From Oscillospiraceae bacterium (GTDB lineage Bacteria > Bacillota > Clostridia > Oscillospirales > Acutalibacteraceae): a stretch of 64,000 nucleotides of DNA. Each line of letters begins with the position of its first letter. Position 1 is the first letter of the stretch. The notes beneath the pieces were generated by a model, which was not told where the DNA came from, ran no database searches, and saw only the letters and a program-made list of their open reading frames with translations. The DNA lies in NCBI GenBank assembly GCA_015065865.1, contig SVPM01000004.1, positions 1 to 64,000 on the forward strand, written 5' to 3'. Positions 10,601 through 17,966 of the stretch are shown here, one piece after another. A program made the translations under genes and the position numbers.

Positions 10601-12586
10601 GACCCCGCAACGGCGGAGTATCAAAGCAGCGGCGAAGGGGCGTTCTCCTTCGGCACCAAGACCTACACCACCGAAGGCGTGCACTACTACGTGGTGCGCG
10701 AGTCTGCGGGCGGCACCAAGGTGAACGGTATCGTCTATGACGATGCGGAATACCACATCACCGTGACGGTTGAGGATGACGGCAGCGGCAATCTTATTCC
10801 TACCGTCACCGCCGAGGAAAGCGGTGTGACCGCGACGGCGGATGCACAAAACAGCCGCGCGGTTACGGTTGCAGGCCTTGCGTTTGAGAACCGTTACGAA
10901 ACCTCTCCCGCCCCCTACACTCCCGAGGCGCAGAAAGAGTATGTGGGCGATACGATGAAGGCGTTTGACTTCATTCTGGAAGGCAACGCCATTGCGACTC
11001 AGCAGAAACAAAACGATATCGTAACGGGTAAAGTTACGTTCGACGAGGTGACGTTCAACGCGGTCGGCGAGTACACCCTCACCGTTCGTGAGCAGGCCAA
11101 CGTTCTGTGGGGCCTCATCCGCTGGGATAGAAACGTCTATACCATCAAGATCACGGTGAAAGACGACGGCAAAGGCGCGTTGTACGTGGACGACAGTCTG
11201 ACGGAGATCACCTCTGTGAAAGGCCGTGACGATCTCGGATTCCGCAACGTGCATCACCGTGTGATCACCAAGAAGGACGTTTTCCAAGCGAACGACCTTA
11301 CCGTCAGCATTGACGGCGAAGAGGTCGCGGTCGGCGATGTTCTTACCTATCAAATCACCTATCACAACTACGACAGCGTGCCGGTGGACATCACCGTTAC
11401 CGACACCCTCCCCGCTTATACCACCTTTGTGTCGGCGGATAAGGGCGGCACGTATGGCGGCGGCGTGGTTACTTGGACGGTTTCGAACGTAGCACCTGAC
11501 ACGGATGCGGTCGTGTCCTTTACGGTGCGGGTCGATGCGGCCAACGTCGTGATCCCGAACAGTGCCACGGTGGCGGAAGGCGAAAATGAGTATCAGACCA
11601 ACGAAGTTCGCAACTACACGGTCGAGCCGATGAAAGACGTGTTCAAGGCCGAAGATCTTACCGTCAGCATCGACGGCGAAGAAGTGAAGGACGGCGACAA
11701 ACTGACCTATGCCATCATCTACGAGAACGTGTCGGATGCGGCGGTAGACGTGGAGATCCGCGACACCGCCCCGCAGTACACCACCTTGGTGGAGGCGCTG
11801 GACGGCGGCGTGGCCAACGGCCGTGACATCGTCTGGAACAAGACGGTGGCGGCAGGCGATGCGGTCACGGTACACTTCACGGTGCAGGTGGACGTGGACC
11901 AAGCGGTCGTGATCCCGAACACCGCCACAGTGCTTGCAAGCGGCAACACCTACGAAACCAACGAGGTCAAGAACTACACCGCAAAACCCGTAAAAGACGT
12001 GTTTAAGGCCGAAGATCTTACCGTCAGCATTGACGGCAAAGAGGTGAAGGACGGCGACAAACTGACCTACGCCATCACCTACGAGAACGCGTCGGATGCG
12101 GCGGTAGACGTGGAGATCCGCGACACCGTCCCGCAGTACACCGTCTTTGCGGAAGTGAAGGACGGCGGCGTGGCCAACGGCCGTGACATCGTCTGGAACA
12201 AGACGGTGGCGGCAGGCGATGCGGTCACGGTACACTTCACGGTGCAGGTAGACGTGGACCAAGCGGTCGTGATTCCGAACACCGCCACAGTGCTCGCAGG
12301 CGGCAACACCTACGAAACCAACGAGGTGAAGAACACGGTTCCCGCGAAACCGACCGAGCCGACGCTCCCGACTGAGCCGACGCTCCCGACTGAGCCGACT
12401 CCTCCGACGGTGCCGACGACCGATACCACTACGATGCCGCCTGCTACGACAACGACCAATGCGGCAAAGGATACGGGTGATCGCGGTGTCGGCGGCACGG
12501 CAGCCGTCGTGGCGGTCAGCGGTGGATTCTTCGTTATCGTGATGCTGTGCGGCAAACGCCGCCGTGAAGACGAAGAGACCGCGTGA
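4631..12586 (+). CDS. Giant VWA-domain surface adhesin with pilin-type isopeptide repeats and DUF11 repeats
   Basis: Protein of 2651 residues; TAAGGAGGAAAGACA precedes the ATG. Order: signal peptide (1-32); a von Willebrand A domain from about 116 with MIDAS motif DMSGSM at 124-129; a linker with SpaA/Cna-B-like segments (about 890-1150); then about eight FctA/Spy0128-type isopeptide domains starting near 1153, 1299, 1436, 1575, 1697, 1836, 1955 and 2095. These show a Lys in GKK or GQK at the start, a Glu in KLTEV-like strands and an FxNxY-like end, the triad for intramolecular Lys-Asn bonds. Three DUF11 repeats follow from about 2214, 2334 and 2454, then a Pro-Thr linker, DTGD, a hydrophobic segment and KRRRED. 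It is probably wall- or membrane-anchored and used in adhesion. Such genes are often poorly annotated because repeats 2 and 3 are nearly identical. Confidence 0.9.
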   Translation: MKTNEMIKRIMSLLLCFTMLFAYLPAITWATDAAEQSGLRAGNKTVDDDTLDGWEAYFGPNVLNTEYAGDVWTDKSVFSAASAKLPGVTLDDSNNFLVALSAIASNLSITGHTSAPTDTMLVLDMSGSMVNGTYEVGTVRQGYNYVTATGIDMSLVNAMVEATNTTIAKLMAQNPNNRVGVVLYSGNASTNQSAKPADATVVLPLGRYSGVNGAYLAVDTTYTTADLYRWTNGRWRQNGSATFVASGTAVNVSVENGLKTEAGAAVPDTSKRANGGTYTQNGLLQAMEQFLAVEDTVVPAGRVQAGAERMPVLVLMTDGAPTIATTNYRDAHKENSDTGDGTTTTNAITFLTQLAAAYTRGKVAAHYCEGAADEEEMLLFTLGLGTENSSAATDTLYPAGSNSTLTGYWRNYLAATGGNVNVGDDLTVSRDAAVKAMNYVDTYYYADDAQGLVDSFAQIVSEIELKAGSYATLVEGGNADLSGYITFEDELGELMQVTDMKGVLMNDGRGGTVLYTGKGIAEGMTTGTLGTVDGPTERGDELVRTVRERIPGTTTSQAQQLIAAAYNDGQLYYTDDNNWSNYIGWYADADGNYVGFWDKDAGYANAPAGAVYANRSYGYLGVNGESDMMHVVVMVRTELATLHQTVLFKIPASLLPTVEYKVTLDEDDPKKVQAFERVDAVPIRLVFEVGLREDVNAVNLDAKIAEHVAKGGHVHRNADGSVTFYTNQWGSQNDANGNGVPDREEIANALVAKAHFRPAMDNAQYFYTEDTVVLDINGNPVKGAARPTAGYHPIYYYDQTTRLERPLKIADSTLKNKAVYDTAKDQWYIPAGVIYADVSSFYKEKEENRTTTLPYANYPATFESGDKQDYVAFLGNNGAFTLAPATGFTLQKEVQATIADASEYTFEITLSNLPSGAAAAPILTDANGDTLSGVTISAIQNNRFTVTMPADVTAYISGIPVGTTVTVTEQINGDYKVVKTLVAGEEKARAAFTVPAYTAGGTQMVPVVITNAPNEYGNLVISKEIVHELANTPTAMADKAFTFRVRLQGDRINENSTFQTAEGATVKVDANGYVTYADGTLITLKNEESVTIRRIPEGTAYTVTEDSLPGFVLDSVNGNTALKEAAGTIQPNGVTAAEFLNRYPDNFVPVEVPLDIKVNKTLIDQQNQYTGNEEFVFALEMLLPDGTYPPIKADNGETYLKAAANASGTARYTLSFDELGTYFFRVVELKPSELVPPAQDTNGMSYSTQRSLFRVVVTDEDMNGTLEVSVQEEAHVAVNGTAVEADFVNEYQVNATSTTLHIHKTLTDAADTDYPLTNFTFAVYPSDAVGTVAAGVAPVQVLTASALGDADFHVFLNNSEPHYYKVVEVNGGTKVNGMTYDPVEYLFGVRAEANVHGDLVVVERTLQNLTTGETVAPENGVLTAAFKNVYELTPANVTVLFSKELTGRAPQAGEEYTVRLEQTNAAFIPLNVPAKTYPLSPNAGGSDILTFDKVGVYHYKLTEVIPNGAVKDSKTNRYVLNGVYYDNAEYRLSVTVVDNGDGTLKATSVMHKLGATAIVGEAKFVNEYTVSGEKTVAFGGKKVLNGRKLVAGEFTFGLYRDAACTDLIETVANRADGTFSFAPLTYTPADLDAGNAPKTYTYYVKEVKGTQGGITWDETARTVTVTVSHENGVLTATPSDNYQALEITNTYAARPVSVTLNGQKTLAGDWTYVSDADRTFTFQLFAADNAFNALNPIREVSVTGEGTYSMTLDYNDGDEGEHYYVLKEYIPERQTVGGDIEDAYGIYYDAGEYHITVNVSDPGDGHLTKAVTIYRPGVGNTDLGLFTNRYTVKPTDITLVGNKSYTNSITGDDIPMDEGMFSFAVLENGESVSAGYNLADGTIQFTPIHYTAAGVHRYTVAEAVGREGGVRYDGTTFDVTVTVTDNGDGTLTAAADYMGTPIAFANTYTHEAAQVTFNGVKALDGDWSAVAANAKTFEFVLYEADDQWTIDPATAEYQSSGEGAFSFGTKTYTTEGVHYYVVRESAGGTKVNGIVYDDAEYHITVTVEDDGSGNLIPTVTAEESGVTATADAQNSRAVTVAGLAFENRYETSPAPYTPEAQKEYVGDTMKAFDFILEGNAIATQQKQNDIVTGKVTFDEVTFNAVGEYTLTVREQANVLWGLIRWDRNVYTIKITVKDDGKGALYVDDSLTEITSVKGRDDLGFRNVHHRVITKKDVFQANDLTVSIDGEEVAVGDVLTYQITYHNYDSVPVDITVTDTLPAYTTFVSADKGGTYGGGVVTWTVSNVAPDTDAVVSFTVRVDAANVVIPNSATVAEGENEYQTNEVRNYTVEPMKDVFKAEDLTVSIDGEEVKDGDKLTYAIIYENVSDAAVDVEIRDTAPQYTTLVEALDGGVANGRDIVWNKTVAAGDAVTVHFTVQVDVDQAVVIPNTATVLASGNTYETNEVKNYTAKPVKDVFKAEDLTVSIDGKEVKDGDKLTYAITYENASDAAVDVEIRDTVPQYTVFAEVKDGGVANGRDIVWNKTVAAGDAVTVHFTVQVDVDQAVVIPNTATVLAGGNTYETNEVKNTVPAKPTEPTLPTEPTLPTEPTPPTVPTTDTTTMPPATTTTNAAKDTGDRGVGGTAAVVAVSGGFFVIVMLCGKRRREDEETA
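11638..12332 (+). repeat. Near-identical tandem 360-bp DUF11 repeats inside the adhesin
   Basis: The units at about 11638-11972 and 11998-12332 match almost base for base with a 360-bp period (for example GACGTGTTTAAGGCCGAAGA and GTAGACGTGGAGATCCGCGA recur). A more diverged copy lies at about 11269-11620. This block can expand or contract by recombination. Confidence 0.85.
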
Positions 12587-12615
12587 GTTCTCTCGCAGGA
12601 AAACAAATAAAACAG

Positions 12616-12644
12616 TTGACAAACGGCGCGGATTGTGATATGCT
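12616..12644 (+). promoter_or_regulatory. Promoter of the asnA T-box transcript
   Basis: Consensus TTGACA at 12616-12621 and TATGCT at 12639-12644 with a 17-base spacer, directly upstream of the T-box leader. Confidence 0.8.
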
Positions 12645-12654
12645 GTCCGCACAG

Positions 12655-12913
12655 GCGATGATAAAGAGGAGTAGCACGAAAACGCACTCTCAGCGAGCAA
12701 GGGACGGTGTAAGCCTTGCAGCAGCACTCGTGTGAAAAACACTTTGGAGCCGTAGGCTGAACCCCACGCGGGCAGTAGGCCGCGCCGTTTGCCGCGCGTT
12801 AAGCGGAACCGCTTTGTCGGAAGTGAGTGATCTCCGAAACGGAGATAAGTTAGGTGGTACCGCGGACATTTTACACTGTTCGTCCTAATTCGTTAGGGCG
12901 AACAGTTTTTTTG
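12655..12913 (+). promoter_or_regulatory. T-box riboswitch, Asn-specific, controlling asnA
   Basis: Canonical T-box features are visible: an AGCGAGCAAGGGACGGTGTAAG Stem I core near 12691, GGAGCC after the specifier, the conserved TTAGGTGGTACCGCG at about 12850-12864, and a terminator (ACTGTTCGTCCTAA, loop, TTAGGGCGAACAGT, T-run) at 12875-12913. The likely specifier is AAC (Asn) at 12738-12740, followed by a purine and CTTTGGAGCC, which fits asparagine synthetase downstream. Uncharged tRNA-Asn would favour the antiterminator and readthrough. The specifier was chosen by position in the loop, not by folding. Confidence 0.93.
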
Positions 12914-12926
12914 TGGAGGTTATTGT

Positions 12927-13937
12927 ATGAAACGATTGATCTTGAAAGAGGGCTACCGCCCCGTGCTGTCCCTGCGTGATACCGAACGCGCCATCAAATT
13001 GGTGAAAGACGGTTTTGAGCAGCGGTTGGGCGCCGCCTTGGGGTTGGACCGTGTGAGTGCGCCGCTGATCGTGGCTTCTTCGGCGGGTATCAACGACGAT
13101 CTGAACGGCGTGGAACGCAAAGTCACCTTTGATTTGAAAGAGATTCCCGGCGAGTCGATGGAGATCGTGCAGTCGTTGGCGAAGTGGAAGCGCATGGCGC
13201 TTCGCGATTACGGTTTCGGTGAGGACGAAGGGCTGTATACCGATATGAACGCCGTGCGCCGCGATGACGATATGGATAACCTGCACGCCGTGTTGGTGGA
13301 CCAGTGGGACTGGGAACGTGTGCTCCGCCCCGATGAGCGCAATCTTGCGTTTTTGAAGCAGACGGTGCAGACGATCGCCGACGTGATCGCCGATACCAAG
13401 GAGATGGTGCGTGCCGCGTATCCCGCACTGACCGAGGAAGTGCGCCGCGAGGTGTATTTCATCACCTCGCAGGAGTTGGAGGACCGTTTCCCGAAACTTA
13501 CCCCCAAAGAGAGAGAGGCCGCCATTGTCAAGGAACAGCGCACGGTGTTTATCCTGCAGATCGGCGACGTGCTTAAAAGCGGTGAGCGACACGACGGTCG
13601 CGCTCCCGATTACGACGACTGGACTCTCAACGGCGATCTGCTTTTGTGGAGTGACGTGCTGGAATGCCCCGTGGAGCTTTCTTCCATGGGTATTCGTGTC
13701 AATGCGGAGCGGCTGGCTGTTCAGCTGAAAAAAGCAGGGTGCGAAGAACGGCTGCAGTACCCGTATCACCGCGCCGTGGCGGCCGGTGAGTTGCCGCTTA
13801 CCATCGGCGGCGGTATCGGTCAGTCGCGCATCTGCCTGCTGTTGCTCGAAAAACTGCACATCGGCGAAGTGTTGGCTTCGGTCTGGTCGAAGGAGGATCA
13901 CGCTGCCTGTGCTGCGGCAGGCATCCCACTCTTGTAA
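12927..13937 (+). CDS. asnA: Aspartate--ammonia ligase (asparagine synthetase A)
   Basis: Protein of 336 residues, the usual AsnA length, with TGGAGG ten bases before the ATG. It opens with GYRPVLSLRDTERAIKLVK, the characteristic AsnA N-terminus, and ends with GGGIGQSRICLLLLEK, the class II synthetase-like motif 3 with the ATP-binding Arg. AsnA makes asparagine from aspartate, ammonia and ATP in the cytoplasm. It is the only gene under an Asn-specific T-box, so it should be induced when charged tRNA-Asn falls. A bidirectional terminator follows 54 bases after the stop. Confidence 0.97.
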   Translation: MKRLILKEGYRPVLSLRDTERAIKLVKDGFEQRLGAALGLDRVSAPLIVASSAGINDDLNGVERKVTFDLKEIPGESMEIVQSLAKWKRMALRDYGFGEDEGLYTDMNAVRRDDDMDNLHAVLVDQWDWERVLRPDERNLAFLKQTVQTIADVIADTKEMVRAAYPALTEEVRREVYFITSQELEDRFPKLTPKEREAAIVKEQRTVFILQIGDVLKSGERHDGRAPDYDDWTLNGDLLLWSDVLECPVELSSMGIRVNAERLAVQLKKAGCEERLQYPYHRAVAAGELPLTIGGGIGQSRICLLLLEKLHIGEVLASVWSKEDHAACAAAGIPLL

Positions 13938-13989
13938 TACGAAAAGTATAACAACCGGAAAATATTACAAACAGCACTAAAAAACAAAT

Positions 13990-14030
13990 AAATACCCCTA
14001 TGTTTTCGTTCGAAAACATAGGGGTATTTT
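13990..14030. terminator. Perfect palindromic terminator after asnA
   Basis: AATACCCCTATGTTTTCG at 13991-14008 is repeated in perfect inverted form at 14011-14028 with a two-base centre and flanking A and T tracts, so it could stop transcription from either side. Confidence 0.85.
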
Positions 14031-14207
14031 GTGGTTTGCATGGGCTTCCTCTCACACGAAAATTTTTATTTTTGCAGGTCGGAGAGTTTCTGCCGCCGAA
14101 TTTATTTGTGCGGGAAAGCGCGAATTTGTCGCAAGGCTGTCGCCTTGCAAAAATGAGCGCAAAGCCGCACGGGAAAGGCGGCGAGCGAAACCGCAAAGGA
14201 GTTCAGC
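14031..14207. other. Intergenic region downstream of htrA, no gene seen
   Basis: This stretch lies between the asnA terminator and the end of htrA. It holds a short hairpin, GCAAGGC / GCCTTGC at 14131-14148, without a clear T-run. Short open frames here look spurious. Base composition is not unusual. Confidence 0.5.
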
Positions 14208-15722
14208 TTATACCGAGCCGTCACTTTCCATCAGGGTGATCTCCACCGTGACGGTGTCCACCGTGGGGCTGTTGCGCTGAATCCGCAGCAACGTGACGGT
14301 TACCTTTTCGCCCACCGGATAGGAGGTGAGTTGTTCGCGCATTTCGGCGTAGCTCTTCACCCGCACGTCGTTGATATGGGTAATGATATCGCCCACCTGT
14401 GCGCGCGTGCCTGCAAAGCAGGAGTTTTTACCGATAGCGGAGATATAAAAGCCTTCGTAACCGCGGTAGGTATCAAAGGTGTAGCCTTCGATGCCGAGCA
14501 TTACGCGGCCTTTCACGTAACCGTAGGATACGAGATCTTGCAAAATGGTTTTCGCTTCGTTGATCGGGATGGAGAACCCCAAGCCTTCGTAGCCCGATGC
14601 CACGATCTTGGCGGAGTTGATACCAATCACCTGACCGGAGGAGTTGAGAAGCGGGCCGCCGGAGTTGCCGGGGTTGATGACCGCATCCACCTGCAAGCAC
14701 TTGATGGCGTAGTTGGTTTCTTCATACACGTCACGGGCAAGGCCCGAAACCATACCGCCCGTCACCGTCCAGCCGAGACCGCTGTTGTTTCCGAGTGCCA
14801 ACACACGGTCGCCCAACTGCAGGGCATCCGAATCGCCGAATACGGCAGGGGTCAACTCCTTAGAATCCACCGAGATCACCGCGAGGTCGGTGGTGGTGTC
14901 GTATCCGATCACGGTTGCTTCCGAAAAGACGGTACCGTCATACAACTCTACCTCAATGCGATTGTAAAGCGCGCCGGTCTTTTCGTTGTATACACAGTGC
15001 GCGTTGGTGATGATGTAACCGTCCGCCGTCCACACGATGCCGGTGGCCTCGCCGGCGGAGGTTTCCTCCACCGTCTGCGAGAAAAAGCCCGCACTCGTGT
15101 TGGTGAACATACGAATGATCACGGTGGAGTTGAGATTTTCCGCTACGATATCCCGCGAGGACAAGCCCTCCTCTTTCGGTTCGGCCGTCACGATGGGCGG
15201 TGCCTCGTTTTTCTTGTCATCCTCTTTGCCGCCTGAGATCGAAACGTTCGGTTTGTTGCTGTTGCCGGGCGTAACGTCGCCGTCGCCGAGCAGAGTGAAC
15301 ACGAACAGTCCGGCCGAAAGCAACACACACACGGCACAAACGATACCCAACACGGCGATCCATACCGAGGAAGAATTGCGCGGTTTCTTCGGCGGGGGCG
15401 TCGGCGTGGGCGTCGGTGCCGACCATGTGTAGGAGGACGGTGGGGTGGTCGGTTGTTGCTGCCATCCGCTCGGTGCGGGCGGCGTGGGTGGTGCATTCCA
15501 CGCAGGGGGCGCGCTCTGCCACCCGTTCGGCTCTTGCGGTGCCGGCGGTTCTTGCGGTGCCGGCGGTTCTTGCGGTGCCGGCGGCACGGCGGGCTCTTGC
15601 GGCACGGCGGGCTCTTGCGGCACGGGCGGTTCCGGCGGGATCGGCGGCGCAGGGGGCGCCACAGGTTCTTGCGGAGCAGAGGCATCCGCACCGTTATCGG
15701 GACGAAAATCTTGATCGTTCAT
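14208..15722 (-). CDS. htrA: HtrA/DegP-type S1C serine protease with PDZ domain
   Basis: Protein of 504 residues with AAAGGATG before the start. A proline-rich, repetitive cytoplasmic tail (about 1-115, PPAPQE units) precedes one membrane segment (about 118-145) and an extracytoplasmic trypsin-like domain with the triad visible as TNAHCVY (His), TTDLAVISV (Asp) and NPGNSGGPL (Ser). A C-terminal PDZ domain contains VGDIITHINDVRV. The family degrades misfolded exported proteins outside the membrane. It follows a response regulator and sensor kinase on the same strand (gap 84 bases), which recalls CssRS control of HtrA in Bacillus. That regulatory link is inferred from gene order. Confidence 0.92.
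   Translation of the reverse strand: MNDQDFRPDNGADASAPQEPVAPPAPPIPPEPPVPQEPAVPQEPAVPPAPQEPPAPQEPPAPQEPNGWQSAPPAWNAPPTPPAPSGWQQQPTTPPSSYTWSAPTPTPTPPPKKPRNSSSVWIAVLGIVCAVCVLLSAGLFVFTLLGDGDVTPGNSNKPNVSISGGKEDDKKNEAPPIVTAEPKEEGLSSRDIVAENLNSTVIIRMFTNTSAGFFSQTVEETSAGEATGIVWTADGYIITNAHCVYNEKTGALYNRIEVELYDGTVFSEATVIGYDTTTDLAVISVDSKELTPAVFGDSDALQLGDRVLALGNNSGLGWTVTGGMVSGLARDVYEETNYAIKCLQVDAVINPGNSGGPLLNSSGQVIGINSAKIVASGYEGLGFSIPINEAKTILQDLVSYGYVKGRVMLGIEGYTFDTYRGYEGFYISAIGKNSCFAGTRAQVGDIITHINDVRVKSYAEMREQLTSYPVGEKVTVTLLRIQRNSPTVDTVTVEITLMESDGSV
15531..15620 (-). repeat. 18-bp tandem repeats coding the Pro-rich tail of HtrA
   Basis: Three units of TTCTTGCGGTGCCGGCGG (first base varies) at 15531-15584 and two of CACGGCGGGCTCTTGCGG at 15585-15620 encode PPAPQE and PAVPQE hexapeptides. 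The tail length may vary between strains. Confidence 0.85.
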
Positions 15723-15806
15723 TATGCGATAACATCCTTTCGTGGGTTTACAATAGCAGTATAAAGGGAAAATATGTGTATTTTATGTGGTAATTTTGAA
15801 GAAAAA

Positions 15807-17267
15807 TTAAACATTTTCGGGAAGGGGACGTATATCGTCTGTCGCAGGCAACCAAAACTCGAATTCACAGTACTCGTCTTCCGCCGAACGGACGGCGATC
15901 TCACCGCCGTGCAGGCTGATGACGTTTTTGACGATATACAATCCCAGCCCCACACCCTGTTTATCCAAACTGCGTGAACGGTCGGATTTATAAAACCGTT
16001 CAAAAATATGCGGCATTTCGGGGGCGGGAATACCGGCGCCGCTGTTGCGTACACGGCAGAATACCCGCCCGTCACGGACGGCCAGTGCAATCGTGAGGGT
16101 GCCGTCCTCGTTCACGAATTTGGTGGCGTTGTCCAACAGGTTATATACCACCTGACCGATAAGGTCGAAATCGGCACAGACCGTGCACCGCGGTGCATCT
16201 TCCAGCCCTTCCACCGTCACCCGTTTGTCGCATATCCGCTGTTCAAACGAAAGCAGGGTGCGCCCTGCCATCTCGGTGAGATCGAAGGATACGGGGGTGA
16301 GTTTTAACTGACCGCTGTCGATACGGGAGAGATCCAGCATCGATTTCACCAAACGGGCCAGTCGTTTGACCTCTACCGACACGATCTGCAAATAGTGGTC
16401 GCGACGGTCGGCAGGGATCGTGCCGTCCAAAATACCGTCGATAAATCCGGCGATGGTGGTCATCGGCGTTTTCAGTTCGTGGGAGATGTTGCTCACGAAA
16501 TCGCGGCGCATATCCTCAAGTGACGAAAGTGACACCGCCATGCTGTTGAGCGCTCCCGCCAGTTCGGCCACTTCGTCCCGCCCTTTTACCGTCAGGTGTG
16601 CGCTGAAATCTCCCTGTGCAAAACGGCGGGTAGCCGCGGCCATCTCACGCAACGGGCGCACCAAGCGGAAGGTCATCAAATACATTACTGCAAAGGTGAG
16701 TGCCAACACCGTCATGGAGGAAAGCAGGAACACCTGCAGATTGCTCACGATATAGTCCACCAAGCGGTCGGACGGAGAGGAAACGAACACGTAAGCGATG
16801 ATCTCTTTCCCGTACATCACGGGTGCCACCGCCGTATACTGTCGTTCGGAATATATGCTTTCCAATTTTCCTTTAAAAAACCACGGGTTATCGGGGGTGA
16901 CGTTTGTGACGGTTTCCTGCATCAGTGCGTGGGGTAACACCGTGTCGGGCGGCACGTCGGCAGTGGCGAGCACCAACGTACCGTCACCGCTCACCACCAA
17001 CACGCGTCCGAAGTTTGCATCCGTTTCGGATAACAGGCGAAAGAAGGGATGAAATCCCTCGCCGATGACGAATCCATCCCCCACGCGGTGGGTATAGGAA
17101 GCGGTGCACTCCGCCACCGTTACCGCGCTTTGGCACAGCGATTCCCGCCGCTCACTCGTCCAGTAGCGGGAGGATAGCAGGGTCTGCGCGCCGCACAGCG
17201 CCACAAAACTCGCCAACACAACGGCCGCTACGACGGTAAAGTATTTGGAAAAAATACTTTTAAACAT
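15807..17267 (-). CDS. Two-component sensor histidine kinase (HAMP, HisKA, HATPase)
   Basis: Protein of 486 residues. Membrane segment 1 lies at about 9-32, an extracytoplasmic sensor of about 130 residues follows, then membrane segment 2 (about 170-195) and a HAMP linker (LVRPLREMAAATRRFAQGDF). The HisKA box reads FVSNISHELKTPMTTIAGF with the phospho-acceptor His, and the ATPase has NLLDNATKF and GVGLGLYIVKNV. It starts six bases after the response regulator and is translated with it. The domain order and the neighbouring HtrA protease suggest envelope or secretion stress as the signal, as in CssS; this is inference. Confidence 0.93.
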   Translation of the reverse strand: MFKSIFSKYFTVVAAVVLASFVALCGAQTLLSSRYWTSERRESLCQSAVTVAECTASYTHRVGDGFVIGEGFHPFFRLLSETDANFGRVLVVSGDGTLVLATADVPPDTVLPHALMQETVTNVTPDNPWFFKGKLESIYSERQYTAVAPVMYGKEIIAYVFVSSPSDRLVDYIVSNLQVFLLSSMTVLALTFAVMYLMTFRLVRPLREMAAATRRFAQGDFSAHLTVKGRDEVAELAGALNSMAVSLSSLEDMRRDFVSNISHELKTPMTTIAGFIDGILDGTIPADRRDHYLQIVSVEVKRLARLVKSMLDLSRIDSGQLKLTPVSFDLTEMAGRTLLSFEQRICDKRVTVEGLEDAPRCTVCADFDLIGQVVYNLLDNATKFVNEDGTLTIALAVRDGRVFCRVRNSGAGIPAPEMPHIFERFYKSDRSRSLDKQGVGLGLYIVKNVISLHGGEIAVRSAEDEYCEFEFWLPATDDIRPLPENV

Positions 17268-17273
17268 AACGGA

Positions 17274-17966
17274 TTACGACTCTTTCACTTCAAATTTGTA
17301 GCCAACGCCCCACACCGTTTTGAGCGTCCAGCTTTCGGACACCCCTTCCAGTTTTTCGCGCAGGCGCTTTACGTGCACGTCCACCGTGCGGCTGTCGCCG
17401 TAATACTCAAAGCCCCACACCTCGTCCAGCAACTGGTCACGGGTGTATACGCGGTTGGGGTTGCTTGCAAGGTGGAAGATGAGTTCCATCTCTTTGGGCG
17501 GGGTGTCCACGGCCTTTCCGCGCACCTTCAGTTCGTAATTTTCCATATTGATATACAAACCGTCAAACTCCACCACGCGCGCTTTTTCGGCGTTGTCGCG
17601 CCCGCAGCGGCGCAGCACCGCTTTGATGCGGGCAATGACCTCTTTGGCTTCAAACGGCTTGGTGATGTAATCGTCCGCACCGAGGTCTAACCCCAACACC
17701 TTATCGAACACTTCGCCTTTGGCGGTGAGCATAATGATGGGACACTGCGTTTTTTTACGCAGTTCACGGCACACCTGCCACCCGTCCAGATGCGGCATCA
17801 TCACGTCCAGCAACACGAGATCGGGCTGTGCGGTGTCAAACAACGCCAGAGCGCGCACGCCGTCCTCGGCGATCACCGTGTCAAAACCTTCCTTTTCCAA
17901 GTACAGTCGCAAAAGTTCGCAGATGTTGCTGTCGTCATCCACGACCATAATTTTATAGCCTGCCAT
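17274..17966 (-). CDS. Response regulator, OmpR/PhoB family
   Basis: Protein of 230 residues with GGAGTAACGATATG at the start. The receiver has the acidic pair DDDSN near residue 9, the phospho-acceptor in LVLLDVMMP near 54, and KPF near 104. The C-terminal winged helix includes PPKEMELIFHLASNPNRVYTRD in two parts and the recognition region YGDSRTVDVHVKRLREKLE. It is the first gene of the RR-HK-htrA unit. Targets are not visible; htrA is the natural candidate. No convincing promoter was found in the AT-rich stretch 17990-18060. Confidence 0.94.
   Translation of the reverse strand: MAGYKIMVVDDDSNICELLRLYLEKEGFDTVIAEDGVRALALFDTAQPDLVLLDVMMPHLDGWQVCRELRKKTQCPIIMLTAKGEVFDKVLGLDLGADDYITKPFEAKEVIARIKAVLRRCGRDNAEKARVVEFDGLYINMENYELKVRGKAVDTPPKEMELIFHLASNPNRVYTRDQLLDEVWGFEYYGDSRTVDVHVKRLREKLEGVSESWTLKTVWGVGYKFEVKES

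Noticed and set aside
5402-12742. A 2446-codon open frame on the minus strand opposite the adhesin
   Set aside because: It shares codon boundaries with the real gene, has a His/Arg/Val-rich low-complexity composition, no ribosome site, and no recognisable domain. It is open only because the sense gene avoids TTA, CTA and TCA.
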